A stretch of DNA of 64,000 nucleotides, from contig DAOTCE010000010.1 of assembly GCA_035452965.1 (NCBI GenBank), positions 73,492-137,491 of the forward strand, read 5' to 3'. This stretch comes from Candidatus Paceibacterota bacterium. Its GTDB lineage: Bacteria > Verrucomicrobiota > Verrucomicrobiia > Limisphaerales > UBA8199. Under the pieces are notes generated by a model, which was given only the letters and a program-made list of their open reading frames with translations, was not told the DNA's origin and searched no databases. The position numbers were made by a program, and so were the translations under genes. Positions 54,810 to 63,940 of the stretch are shown here, one piece after another (within the stretch, counting starts at the first letter, position 1; every line of letters begins with the position of its first letter).

Positions 54810-55631
54810 TCACTCCCGCAACACGTATCCCACCGCTCGCAACCACACGTGCACTTGGTCCGGTTTATCGGGCGACTGCTTCTGCACCACCAATCGGTCA
54901 ACGAAAAGAGGGGGCTTGTCGGCCGGCGCTTCAGGCAAGCCCGCCGCCCGAATTTCGTCCGCGCGCAGGGGCAGAGATTGGAGGAGCCTGGCCACGCTGG
55001 CGGCCTGGCCGGTGAACTCAAGGTGCAGTGGAATCTGGGTCAGGTGCGCGGCGCCATTCGGAGCCGGGGCATTGGTGAGCACCGGCGGAACCTCGAGCGA
55101 ATGCAGGGCTGTTACCTCGCACTGGAGGGCGGTCCAAAGCAAGCTGTCGGTGAGCGCGAGTGCCGCCCACAGCAGGGCGGGTTGCCTCACGTCAGCGGTG
55201 TGTTCGGGAAAGCTGGCCAGCACGCCGGGCTCGATTACCGCCTTCTGTTTCTTGGCCAGGTTGATCAACTTGTCCAGTTCCTTGCCACGCTCATTGGCGT
55301 AATCCACAAGCTCGAACTCGGCCTGCGTCTTGGCGTGCACGGTCGCGCCCAACTGCAGGCGGGCTCCGGCCTTTTCTTTCGCGCTCTCCAGGCTCAGCAG
55401 GGCCTGCCGCGTTTCGCTGAGCCGGTTGGTTATGTGCAGGAAATCAATGCTGGTCGCGTTGCTCTGATTGAGCGAAATCGCGAGCTCTCTCCAGGCTTTC
55501 TGCAAGGGTTCGTCCAGGCTCGCCGCCCGGCGCGCCAGCGGCAGCAGAACGAATATGTAATAGGCTGCCAGCGCCAGCCCCACGAGTGGGATGAAGCCGC
55601 GTCGTTGATATTCCCGGAACGGTATTTTCAC
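54810..55631 (-). CDS. PilO/GspM-like assembly protein
   Basis: 273 residues from a GTG at 55631 overlapping the pilM/N stop (GTGA). Helix FIPLVGLALAAYYIFVLLPL, coiled coil (RLSETRQALLSLESAKEKAG), and a C-terminal ferredoxin-like part with IPLHLEFTGQAASVARLLQS, the PilO signature pattern. Confidence 0.78.
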   Translation of the reverse strand: MKIPFREYQRRGFIPLVGLALAAYYIFVLLPLARRAASLDEPLQKAWRELAISLNQSNATSIDFLHITNRLSETRQALLSLESAKEKAGARLQLGATVHAKTQAEFELVDYANERGKELDKLINLAKKQKAVIEPGVLASFPEHTADVRQPALLWAALALTDSLLWTALQCEVTALHSLEVPPVLTNAPAPNGAAHLTQIPLHLEFTGQAASVARLLQSLPLRADEIRAAGLPEAPADKPPLFVDRLVVQKQSPDKPDQVHVWLRAVGYVLRE

Positions 55632-57490
55632 GGCTTTACCGGGGTGGAATTCTCCGCGCTTCCCGAGGGCATCCACAGGGGGCGAGGCCCGGACCGAGTG
55701 GCAGTTCGAGGGGCAAGGCCCGGCAGCGGCTTTCTGGGGGGCAGCGGCTGCTGAAACTCGACGGTGGCAAAATCCAGCGCCAATACGAAGTCGCGCTCGG
55801 GGACGATGACTTTAGGGTCCGCCAGGTTCCGGCGCAAATCGTCCGACAAGAGGTCCACTTTGGAGAACAATGGCTGCCGCTTGAGTTCATCCACCAGTTC
55901 CCGCCGGACCCGGCGGGCTCCGTCCGCGTCTTCAGGGATACAAAGTTCCGCAATGTAACCTGGCTTGGCTGGCGAAAGGTTGGTGGAGGCTGCCGAAACC
56001 GCGGAGAATTCCGCCGCCGCCCCCCGGGCACGGCTGGTAACCGGGCCAAACACGTTGGTGCGAGAGAGCTTGTTGGTCGCGTAGGGCCCCGGCGGCTGGT
56101 TGAAGTAGCTCTGCTGGTCGGCTAACAGCATGTACCAGAAGCTGCGATTGCTGCGGGATTCTTGAAGCAGCGCGAACGTCTTCAGGGTGTCGAGTGTATT
56201 CTGCTGGCTGGCGAACACCGGGCGGAAGCTCTCGTATTCAAGGCACAGCTCGGCGGCCAGCGCATCATTTGCCTCCACCGCCTCCTGGGCGGCCAGGACC
56301 TTGGTCAGCAGCGCTTGCTTGCGGCTAAAGAGGGAGATCTGGTGCCAGGTGCCAAACGCCAGCACCAGCAGACACAGCACGGCCAGGCCCAGGCTGGTCA
56401 ATTCGAGCCGCTGGCGAATCAGCCGTTTTCGCCAGGCGATACGGTAATCGTCAGGCAGCAGGGAGACGGGTTGCGTGCTATATCCGAGCGCCTGGAGCGC
56501 AGCGCCGTAGGCAACCTCAAAGCGTTTCGATGGCAACACCGCCTCGGGCTGCGCGCCTTGCGGCCATGGTTGCAGGTTCAAACCCGCCTGTTCTTTCAGG
56601 TAGTCAATCAAACCCGGCTGGTCGAATGCGCCGCCGCTGGCGACCAACTGAAATGATGCGGCCTCGGGCGCCAGGATCGGATTGTGGTCAAACCACTCGT
56701 TCAATTGCCGCTTCAGCTCCGCTACCCAGCCGTCCACCACGCTGGCAAATGCCGGACAAGCCTCCGGGCCAATCAACAAATTGTCGGTGCGCTTCACGGA
56801 TTCCGCGCTCTCCTCGGAGCAATTCCGCAACCGGGACAGGGACCGGGTGAAGAAATCGCCTCCCATCTGAAAGCTGGTGGCAAAGACCCCCTGGCCGGCC
56901 ACCACGACCGCCACCACCGTGGTCTGGGCTCCCAGGTGCACAAGAATGGCGCGCGAGGAGAGGGGACTGGCGGCGCGGTAAGCGGCAATCAGGGCATTGG
57001 CGGTCGTAGTGACCTCGCACAAATCCTCCTGCTCGACGCCCAACCGCAGAATGCGTTCGCGGACATCGCCTTCCTGCGACAGAGTGACCCAAAACTGCTG
57101 CCGGTTCTTGGCCGCGGTTTCCGTGCGAACGAAGTCATAGACAATCCGGCTCTCGCTGACACCGCCCAGCTTGACGGTTTCATCATGGATCATCTTCTCC
57201 ACTTCGCTCTCAGGGGCGAGCGGCAGGTCAATGACCTGTGAAATGGATACATGCTGCGGCAGAATCAAAGCCAGCGGCGGCCGGCCCCATTCCTCCAGAC
57301 TCGCCTGCAAATGGGCCTTGATCTCATCCGGGGCCACCAAGCCCTCGGCCTGCAAGTCTATCAGTTCCTCCTTGAGAACGCGCAGGCGGCCAAAGTCACT
57401 TTCCGCTAGCAGCAGCTTGATGCAGCGACTGCCGGCATCCAGCGCCAGCACCCGCCGCACCGGCGGTCGCATTCGGTCAAGCTTCAACAT
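55628..57490 (-). CDS. PilM-PilN (GspL-like) fusion protein
   Basis: 620 residues. Residues 1-350 form an actin-like PilM/GspL-N domain (LALDAGSRCIKLLLAE, VHLGAQTTVVAVVVAG, LVASGGAFDQPGLIDYL). A single helix near 385 (LGLAVLCLLVLAFGTW) precedes a periplasmic PilN-like part. In most type IV pilus loci these are two genes; the fusion is GspL's layout. Co-transcribed with the secretin upstream (33-base gap). Confidence 0.85.
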   Translation of the reverse strand: MLKLDRMRPPVRRVLALDAGSRCIKLLLAESDFGRLRVLKEELIDLQAEGLVAPDEIKAHLQASLEEWGRPPLALILPQHVSISQVIDLPLAPESEVEKMIHDETVKLGGVSESRIVYDFVRTETAAKNRQQFWVTLSQEGDVRERILRLGVEQEDLCEVTTTANALIAAYRAASPLSSRAILVHLGAQTTVVAVVVAGQGVFATSFQMGGDFFTRSLSRLRNCSEESAESVKRTDNLLIGPEACPAFASVVDGWVAELKRQLNEWFDHNPILAPEAASFQLVASGGAFDQPGLIDYLKEQAGLNLQPWPQGAQPEAVLPSKRFEVAYGAALQALGYSTQPVSLLPDDYRIAWRKRLIRQRLELTSLGLAVLCLLVLAFGTWHQISLFSRKQALLTKVLAAQEAVEANDALAAELCLEYESFRPVFASQQNTLDTLKTFALLQESRSNRSFWYMLLADQQSYFNQPPGPYATNKLSRTNVFGPVTSRARGAAAEFSAVSAASTNLSPAKPGYIAELCIPEDADGARRVRRELVDELKRQPLFSKVDLLSDDLRRNLADPKVIVPERDFVLALDFATVEFQQPLPPRKPLPGLAPRTATRSGPRPLWMPSGSAENSTPVKP

Positions 57491-57523
57491 GGCGAAGGCA
57501 CGGCGTCCGGGGCGCTTCCCATA

Positions 57524-59497
57524 TCACTTGGCCGGTGAATTGGTCGCGGAATGCTCGTCTTCGTAAACGAGAAACTCGCCCGTGTCTTTGACGATCGTGG
57601 CCGTCACGAAGATCAGCAAGTAGCGCGGCGTGTCCATCTCTGTCCGGCGACGGAACAGCGCGCCCAGAATCGGAATGTCCCCCAGGACGGGCACCGACTC
57701 GACATAGGTCGTCTTCTCGCGTTCCAGCACTCCGCCCATCACGACGGTCTCGCCCGATTTGATGGCGACGCGGGTGGAGAGCTCCTGCGTGCGATAGGTC
57801 GGGAGCTTTATCTCGAAACTGCTGGTCACGTCGCCTGACTGGTTTACCTGGCTCACCGTGGTGTAGGTCTGCAGCAGCACCTGTGTATTTACCTTGGGGT
57901 TCAATGCCAGCAGGATGCTCTTGCCGTCGCCGCTGATGCTGGCCAGAACATGAAGCTCCGCCCCGGCGGTGACCTTCGTGGGCCTGCCGCTCGGGTAGAT
58001 CGAGGAGGCCGTGTAATACTGCTGCACGGTCGCGGAAACGCTGTACTCCTCGTAGTAGTACTGGACCTGGCCGTCGCTAATGGTCGCCGGGCGGTTGTTG
58101 AGGACGGTCAGGCGCGGCGCGCTCAGGGTCTGGCTTTCGCCGCTCTGCTCCAACGCGCTGATCGTGGCGCTCAAGTCCGCCGCGCCCAGCACGTTGGTAA
58201 AAACTTCCGAAATCCCCCCTCCCACGGCGGGATTCAGCCCGCCGGTGAGCGGGCTGACCGTAGCGGGGAAATTCTGATTGTTCACCAGCCCGGTGAAGTC
58301 CGCCGGCGGACCGTTGGTCAGAAGCCGGCCCGTCTGCCACAGCACCCCCAGTTGCATGAAGGCCGGCTTGGAGATGGTGACAAACCGGGCCTCGATCAGC
58401 ACCTGCTGGATCGGCTGGTCGAATTCCTTGATGATGTCCTCCATCACGTCCAACTGCTCCGGAGTGCCCCGCGCGACAACCAGGTTGCGCTCGTAATCAA
58501 TCATATACTTCGAGCCGGTAAACAGGTTGGTGATCGCCCGTTCCAGGGCCGGCAGCGTCGGGGCCAGGTCATTGACAAATCTCTGAAATCTCTGGAACTC
58601 GGTAACGGTAACCGCCGGCCCGGCGGTGGTCGTCGTTCTAGTTGCGTCCGCGGTGCCGAATTCAGCCGGCAACACAAAACCCTTGCGCAATCGGTAGAAG
58701 CGGGTTTCTTCCATCAGTTTCTTGGGGTCTTTCGCATCCACAACCCAGACCAGTTGGTCGCCGACCTGGAATTGCAGTTCGTAGTTGCGGGCGATGTAGC
58801 GGAGGAACTCCCCCAACCTCACCTTGTCGAGATTGGCGCTCAGCAGTTGCTTCAGCGCGGGAAGCGACTTGTCCGCCACGATATTGACTCCCGCCGTCTG
58901 GCTAAGGTTTACCAGAATCGTCTCAAGCGGGACGTTATCCAGGTGGACGGTGACCTCCTTCTCCAGCACTTTCGCCATGCGGCCCTTGGCGCTCTCGAAG
59001 TCGAACAAGGGGCCTTGCTCGCGAACGGTCTTCCCGTAAGTCTCAGGAATCCACGGGGAATTCTCGATGCGGTCCACCGCGTCCCGAACATCCTTGGTGG
59101 CCGGCAGGCCGCGGTCCTTGTTCTCGGTGAGCAGGCTCTTGACCGTGGGATTGAAGACCGAGTTCTTGGCATCAATTTCGCGAATCTGGTTTTCCAGCGC
59201 CTGCTCCCGCCGCTGCTGGCCGGTCTGTACCACCCAACTGTAAACCCGTTCGACCGCCGCGTTCTTGGGAGCCATTTCGCGCAAGGCCGTGGCTTTGGTC
59301 TGCGCCTCTTCCCACTGCCCCCTGCCCGCCAGATCCATGATCTCCTTGATCTCGGGATCGTAGTTCTTGTTGTATTTTACCGGCGGCGACCCGGGCGCCT
59401 TGGGTTGGGAATGTTGGCAGGAAGTCAACGAAAGCAGCAGCAGCGCAACTGCCGCCGCTGCTTTCGACGGGAGGCTCAGCCTGAATCGTGAAAGCAT
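57524..59497 (-). CDS. Secretin (GspD/PilQ family), lipoprotein
   Basis: 657 residues from ATG 59497. Lipobox LTSC (24-27). A TPR-like N-terminal part (about 45-110), then N0 (VTVHLDNVPLETILVNLSQT), N1-type domains, and the secretin barrel: VLIEARFVTISK, SAPRLTVLNNRPATISDGQ, PTYRTQELSTRVAIKSGETVVMGG (in parts) and VPVLGDIPILGALFRRR. Forms the outer-membrane gate of the machine. Confidence 0.93.
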   Translation of the reverse strand: MLSRFRLSLPSKAAAAVALLLLSLTSCQHSQPKAPGSPPVKYNKNYDPEIKEIMDLAGRGQWEEAQTKATALREMAPKNAAVERVYSWVVQTGQQRREQALENQIREIDAKNSVFNPTVKSLLTENKDRGLPATKDVRDAVDRIENSPWIPETYGKTVREQGPLFDFESAKGRMAKVLEKEVTVHLDNVPLETILVNLSQTAGVNIVADKSLPALKQLLSANLDKVRLGEFLRYIARNYELQFQVGDQLVWVVDAKDPKKLMEETRFYRLRKGFVLPAEFGTADATRTTTTAGPAVTVTEFQRFQRFVNDLAPTLPALERAITNLFTGSKYMIDYERNLVVARGTPEQLDVMEDIIKEFDQPIQQVLIEARFVTISKPAFMQLGVLWQTGRLLTNGPPADFTGLVNNQNFPATVSPLTGGLNPAVGGGISEVFTNVLGAADLSATISALEQSGESQTLSAPRLTVLNNRPATISDGQVQYYYEEYSVSATVQQYYTASSIYPSGRPTKVTAGAELHVLASISGDGKSILLALNPKVNTQVLLQTYTTVSQVNQSGDVTSSFEIKLPTYRTQELSTRVAIKSGETVVMGGVLEREKTTYVESVPVLGDIPILGALFRRRTEMDTPRYLLIFVTATIVKDTGEFLVYEDEHSATNSPAK

Positions 59498-59573
59498 GGG
59501 ACCTATGTGACGATTGACCCGGCCATTAAATTCACGCACCACACCAAAATGCAATCTGTTTTTCCACTCAAAT

Positions 59574-60023
59574 TCACCGGCGGTGGCGCAGCGTGGCCTG
59601 CTTGAGTTCGCGCTCGGCTTCGCGTTTCTTCAGGTCCTCGCGCTTGTCGTACTGGGCTTTGCCCTTGCCCACCGCGAGCGCCACTTTGACTTTCCCCTGC
59701 TTCCAGTAGAAGGAGAGCGGCACCAGCACATTGCCCTTGACCGCCGCCAAGCCGAACAGCTTTCGGATTTCCGACTTGTGCAGCAGCAATTTGCGCGGGG
59801 CCTTCGGCTGGTGATTCTGGAGATTCCCGTGGGAATACTCGTCAATGTGAGCGTTGTAAAGATAGACCTCGCCATTCTCCACCCGGGCGAAGGCATCGCG
59901 AATCTGGCCTTTGCCCGCGCGCAGGGCCTTCACCTCGGTGCCGCGCAACACGATGCCCGCCTCGATCGTCTCGAGCAGGTGGTAATCGCGCCGGGCTTTG
60001 GGATTGGTCACGATGTCGGCCAT
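59574..60023 (-). CDS. smpB: SsrA-binding protein SmpB
   Basis: 149 residues from ATG 60023: NPKARRDYHLLETIEAGIVL, TEVKALRAGKGQIRDAF, YNAHIDEYSHGN, and C-terminal KKREAERELKQATLRHRR. Delivers tmRNA to stalled ribosomes. The tmRNA gene itself is not in the window. Confidence 0.96.
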   Translation of the reverse strand: MADIVTNPKARRDYHLLETIEAGIVLRGTEVKALRAGKGQIRDAFARVENGEVYLYNAHIDEYSHGNLQNHQPKAPRKLLLHKSEIRKLFGLAAVKGNVLVPLSFYWKQGKVKVALAVGKGKAQYDKREDLKKREAERELKQATLRHRR

Positions 60024-60124
60024 AAAATCACTTGTGCGCGCGAACTGACCGACAGCGGCAGCCTGCCGGCTCCGCCTCATCCGCAGATTCCATCCCCTGC
60101 CAACGCCTGCCCCGCGGCAGCGTC

Positions 60125-60379
60125 TCAGTGCCGCTTGCGCTTCTTGGCCACCGGCCGCACCAATTCCACCAACTCCGGCATTTCAAAGCTGATCTTGTCC
60201 TCGACGATCTCCAGCAATGCGATGTCCGCGGCCCCCATGTGGCCCGTATCCGCGACCAACGGCCGGCTCATCCTGCCTCCGCCGGACATGAGTTGGCGGA
60301 CGCGGCGCGAAATCAAGTTGACCAGAACGTTGGGATTGCCAACTTTCTCCAGTGCCTTTTTTACAAGTTCAGCGTTCAA
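60125..60379 (-). CDS. rpoZ: RNA polymerase omega subunit
   Basis: 84 residues: NAELVKKALEKVGNPNVLVN, SRRVRQLMSGG and ADIALLEIVEDKI. Assists assembly of beta-prime. Usually next to gmk; here it heads the smpB-secretin cluster instead. Confidence 0.85.
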   Translation of the reverse strand: MNAELVKKALEKVGNPNVLVNLISRRVRQLMSGGGRMSRPLVADTGHMGAADIALLEIVEDKISFEMPELVELVRPVAKKRKRH

Positions 60380-60407
60380 AGTTCAGGTGTCCAGAATCGA
60401 GCGGGGT

Positions 60408-60435
60408 ACAATAGCTGCTCCGGCCCCGAACGCAA
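60408..60435 (-). promoter_or_regulatory. Probable promoter of rpoZ
   Basis: Minus strand TTGCGT (60435-60430), 16-base spacer, TATTGT (60413-60408), about 30 bases before the rpoZ ATG. Confidence 0.5.
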
Positions 60436-60494
60436 TACAAATATTCTGAATGCGCTTGCGCCCAGAATTAGCATTCCCTACAAGTCCACCGAGC

Positions 60495-61421
60495 ATGTCC
60501 ATCACCACCAAGAACCTGAATTCCCGGTCGCAACCGCCCTTTGACCTGCAGGAGTTTCTCGCCGCTCGCACCGTCGCTGTCAATCGCGCCCTCGACCGGT
60601 TTCTGCCCGCCGCCAACGCCAAACCCGCCACCATCCACCGCGCCATGCGCTACTCGCTGTTTGCCGGCGGCAAACGCATCCGCCCCGCGCTGTGCCTGGC
60701 CGCCGCTGCCGCCTGCGGCGGCGATGAGGCCGACGCCCTTCCCCTCGCCTGCGCCGTCGAGTGCATCCACACTTACTCGCTGATACACGACGACCTCCCG
60801 GCCATGGACGATGACGATTATCGGCGCGGCAAACCGACCAACCACAAAGTCTTCGGCGAGGGTATTGCCGTGCTGGCCGGCGACGCGCTCCTGACCCAGG
60901 CGTTTGAGATCGCCGCCCAAAGCCGCGGCTGGCCCCGCTACTCGCATCAGCAAATTGTCCTGGAAGTGGCTCGCGCGGCGGGCTCTCTGCAATTGATCGC
61001 CGGGCAGGTCGCGGATCTGGAAAGCGAAGGAACCCGCATTTCCGCCCCGCAACTCCAGTACATTCACGAACGGAAGACCTCCGCCCTGCTGTGTTGCTCG
61101 GTGCGCCTCGGCGGCATGAGCGCCAACTGCCCGCCCGCCCAATTGCGCGCGCTCACCTGCTTTGGCTACCACGTGGGGCTGGCCTTCCAGGTGATTGACG
61201 ACATCCTGGACGTGACCCAAACCAGCGAGACGCTTGGCAAGACGGCGGGCAAAGACGTCCGGGCGCAAAAGGCGACCTATCCCTCGATCGTCGGGCTGGA
61301 CCAGTCACGCAAGATCGCCAGGCAATTGACCCAACGCGCCTTTCGCTCGCTCAGAGTTTTCAAAGGGAAAGCCGTGGCGCTTGAAGCATTGGCCCAGTTT
61401 CTCTTGCGCCGCGACCGCTGA
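60495..61421 (+). CDS. ispA: Polyprenyl (farnesyl/geranylgeranyl) diphosphate synthase
   Basis: 308 residues from ATG 60495. First Asp-rich motif HDDLPAMDDDDYRRGKPTNH, second QVIDDILDVTQ, with FAGGKRIRPALCLAAAAAC. The short side chains at the positions before the first motif fit an FPP or GGPP producer. It could feed HpnD. The usual C-terminus is slightly short. Confidence 0.92.
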   Translation: MSITTKNLNSRSQPPFDLQEFLAARTVAVNRALDRFLPAANAKPATIHRAMRYSLFAGGKRIRPALCLAAAAACGGDEADALPLACAVECIHTYSLIHDDLPAMDDDDYRRGKPTNHKVFGEGIAVLAGDALLTQAFEIAAQSRGWPRYSHQQIVLEVARAAGSLQLIAGQVADLESEGTRISAPQLQYIHERKTSALLCCSVRLGGMSANCPPAQLRALTCFGYHVGLAFQVIDDILDVTQTSETLGKTAGKDVRAQKATYPSIVGLDQSRKIARQLTQRAFRSLRVFKGKAVALEALAQFLLRRDR

Positions 61422-61486
61422 CGCTCCGGCCCGAAACCTCCAACCACCGAATAACCAAAACGCCTAATCCGCGCGAGCCCGGGACC

Positions 61487-62887
61487 TCATTCGGACTGCC
61501 CGCCGTAGAAGGCATCCATCTTATCGGCGACATCCTTGTAGCCCACGTCCACCGCGTAAATCAGTTTGAACTGCGCAATGGCCTCATCGCGTTTGCCCAT
61601 CTTCTCGAACACGCAACCCAGCAGGTAGATGAGCTCCTTCTTCTCGTCATCGAAAACCACCTTCTCCTTGATGGCGTCCTGGAAAGTGGTCGCCGCCAGG
61701 TCATTGATGCCGCGCCGCGAAAAGCACTGGCCCAGGTAGCTTAGCGCCTGAATCCGCCGGTGCGGATTGCCTTGCGCCTTCTGGAATTCCTTCATGGCCT
61801 CGGTGGTCTTGCCCATCTGGAAGAAGAGCTGCCCCAGCTCGAACCGGATTTGCAGGTCCGTCGGGAACCGCTCCACGCGCTTCTGGCACTCAGCCAGTTG
61901 GTAGGCCTGTTTCTCAGCTTCAAGCCTGGCCAGCTTGTCCGCGTGGTCCGGCGCGGTCGGATCGAGCTGCGCAATCTCGTGTTCGAACTTCCGCACCACC
62001 GTGTCCGCAATGCTGCGATCCAGCGACGCGTCACCGCCCACCTCCGACGCCTTGATCTGCTCGTAATAACTCAACGAGCGGTCAAACTGCTTCTTCTCCC
62101 GGTATAGCTCCGCCAATTGGCGCAGCAACTTCAGATTCCTGGGCTCGGTCTTGAGCCGCGCCTCATATTCGCCAATCAGCCGCTCGGTGACATCCTCGGT
62201 CTTCACCTGGCGATTCTGCTGCTCCAGCGAAACCGCCTCCTCCTTGTTCTTCAGGATATCCCGATACGAGCCGCTGCCGTCGGCCAGCGCGTCGTAGCCG
62301 CCCTCATCCAGCGTCTTGCGGGCTGAAAGATCCTTCAACGCCTGCCCCAATTCCTGATCCGCCGGGTATGAGCGGCAAAGATCGGCCAGAATCTTCTCCG
62401 CCCGCCCGATCTCGCCCGAGTCCGCCAGCGCCCGGGCAAACTTGATCGCAACCTCGCGGTCCTTGGGCGAATGGGCGGCCAGGATCTCGAGCGACATCAC
62501 CGCCGTCCTCGGCAGCTCCAGCGCAGTTGCGGCCTCGACCACCAGCTTGTGCGCGCCCGTGTTGGTCGCTTCGCCATTGAGGATTTGCTCGGCAATCCTC
62601 AGCGCTTCAGCCGGGTCCTGCCGCAACGCCAGATGCCCTTTCGCGAGCATCGGCGACGAGCCCGCGCTGCTCATCATCTTCTTGAAGAAGCCGCCGCCGC
62701 TGCCGGTCTTTCGCATCTGCGCCAGCCGCAGCGCCTTGCGGCATTCGTACAAACCGGGCTCCTTGGCCAGAATCTGGTTGAAGAGATCCACCGCGTAATC
62801 AAAGTTCTCCCGCCGCAGCGCGTCGCTGCCCTTGGTAAAGAGCATGCGCAGCTCGCGCGGGAGTTCATTCAAACTCTTTTCTGCCAT
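61487..62887 (-). CDS. Large TPR-repeat protein
   Basis: 466 residues, no signal. Repeats include NFDYAVDLFNQILAKEPGLY, QFDRSLSYYEQIKASEV and KTTEAMKEFQKAQGNPHRR, with a coiled-coil-like linker at 225-310. Cytosolic scaffold; partner unknown. Convergent with ispA. Confidence 0.82.
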   Translation of the reverse strand: MAEKSLNELPRELRMLFTKGSDALRRENFDYAVDLFNQILAKEPGLYECRKALRLAQMRKTGSGGGFFKKMMSSAGSSPMLAKGHLALRQDPAEALRIAEQILNGEATNTGAHKLVVEAATALELPRTAVMSLEILAAHSPKDREVAIKFARALADSGEIGRAEKILADLCRSYPADQELGQALKDLSARKTLDEGGYDALADGSGSYRDILKNKEEAVSLEQQNRQVKTEDVTERLIGEYEARLKTEPRNLKLLRQLAELYREKKQFDRSLSYYEQIKASEVGGDASLDRSIADTVVRKFEHEIAQLDPTAPDHADKLARLEAEKQAYQLAECQKRVERFPTDLQIRFELGQLFFQMGKTTEAMKEFQKAQGNPHRRIQALSYLGQCFSRRGINDLAATTFQDAIKEKVVFDDEKKELIYLLGCVFEKMGKRDEAIAQFKLIYAVDVGYKDVADKMDAFYGGQSE

Positions 62888-62999
62888 AATTGACTTTTGT
62901 CACGTAATCTGGAGCAAATCCAGCGCAAATCCACTATCAACCGGACCCCGCGCCACCTCCCCAACCCCGGGCCTGCCCGCTCACCGCCAGGGCAGACCG

Positions 63000-63566
63000 T
63001 CAAATGCCCTTGCCGGCCGAAAAAACTTTGCCCACGAGCTTGCCGATGTTGAAATAGTCCTGCGTGTCCGGCGTGAACACCAGCGGCTTGAGCTTCTTGA
63101 TGTCCACGGCCCCCCCGGCCCCGATGATGCTCTCGTCGGCCTTGGCGTCAATCACCTCGCCCACAAACTGCGTGTGCAGCCCCAACTCCAGCACGTTAAT
63201 CAGCTTGCATTCCAGCACCAGCGGAAACTCCTTCACATACGGCGCGTCCACCAGCGTGCTCTTGACCGGCGTCAGCTTGGTCGCCGCAAACTTGTTGGTG
63301 TTCCGCCCCGTCACCAGTCCGAAATAATCCACCTGCTGAACATACTTCTCGGAAGGAACGCCGAGCGTGAAAGCTCCGCGCTCCAGGATATTCGCATGGG
63401 AGTAAGTCACCTTGCGCAGCGAAACCGCCACGCACGGCGGCTGCGAACAACAGATGCCACTCCACGAAGCCGTCATTACGTTCGGCTTGCCCGCCTTGTC
63501 GTAAGTGCCCACCACCAACACCGGCGCCGGGTAAATGAGAGTCTTCGCTCCAAGAGATTTGTTCAT
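63000..63566 (-). CDS. Flavin reductase-like (FMN-binding split barrel) protein
   Basis: 188 residues from ATG 63566: IYPAPVLVVGTYDKAGKPNV, TASWSGICCSQPPCVAVSLR, VDYFGLVTGRNTNKFAA. FlaRed-type FMN-binding fold; may act as reductase or as an FMN-bound redox protein. The frame opens to 63773 but the extension is low quality. Confidence 0.88.
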   Translation of the reverse strand: MNKSLGAKTLIYPAPVLVVGTYDKAGKPNVMTASWSGICCSQPPCVAVSLRKVTYSHANILERGAFTLGVPSEKYVQQVDYFGLVTGRNTNKFAATKLTPVKSTLVDAPYVKEFPLVLECKLINVLELGLHTQFVGEVIDAKADESIIGAGGAVDIKKLKPLVFTPDTQDYFNIGKLVGKVFSAGKGI

Positions 63567-63802
63567 AGCGCCGGCAATCCTAACCAAGCCCCGTAATGAC
63601 GCCAAGCCCCGAAACGCGCCCAACACATCCACAAACCCCGCCGGCAAGAGCCCGAACGCTTCGCCCCGGCCCGCCCCCGCCAGGAACCGCAACTTGCATT
63701 GCGACAGTCCCTTTCCGGGAAAACCAGCCCTCCTCGCTGTTCTTCGTGGAACATGGCCCGTTCTGACAGCCACAGCACAAGCCGGGTCGAATCGGGCCTT
63801 CC

Positions 63803-63867
63803 AAGGGAGTCACACCGTATCCTAACCATATCCACACCATATCCACACCGTGGATACAACCTTGACA
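63803..63867. repeat. 65-bp dispersed repeat with 12-bp iterations, copy 2
   Basis: Starts AAGGGAGTCACACCGTATCC and ends CACCGTGGATACAACC-TTGACA; differs from copy 1 (43833-43897) at scattered positions inside the iterations but has the same length and edges. Confidence 0.85.
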
Positions 63868-63918
63868 TAGATCGCAGCGTCTTTCTGCGTATCCCACTGT
63901 CCTTATTGGACTTACCGT

Positions 63919-63940
63919 AAAAATGCCGCCCTGCGGCGGC
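63919..63940 (-). terminator. Rho-independent terminator (probably for a gene beyond the right edge)
   Basis: On the minus strand GCCGCC-GCAG-GGCGGC is followed by ATTTTTAC. On the plus strand a shorter T stretch follows, so it may work both ways. A second hairpin, GTGCGCCC/GGGCGCAC, lies at 63950-63969. Confidence 0.55.

Noticed and set aside
57950..59491. 513-codon plus-strand frame
   Set aside because: Antisense shadow of the secretin gene.
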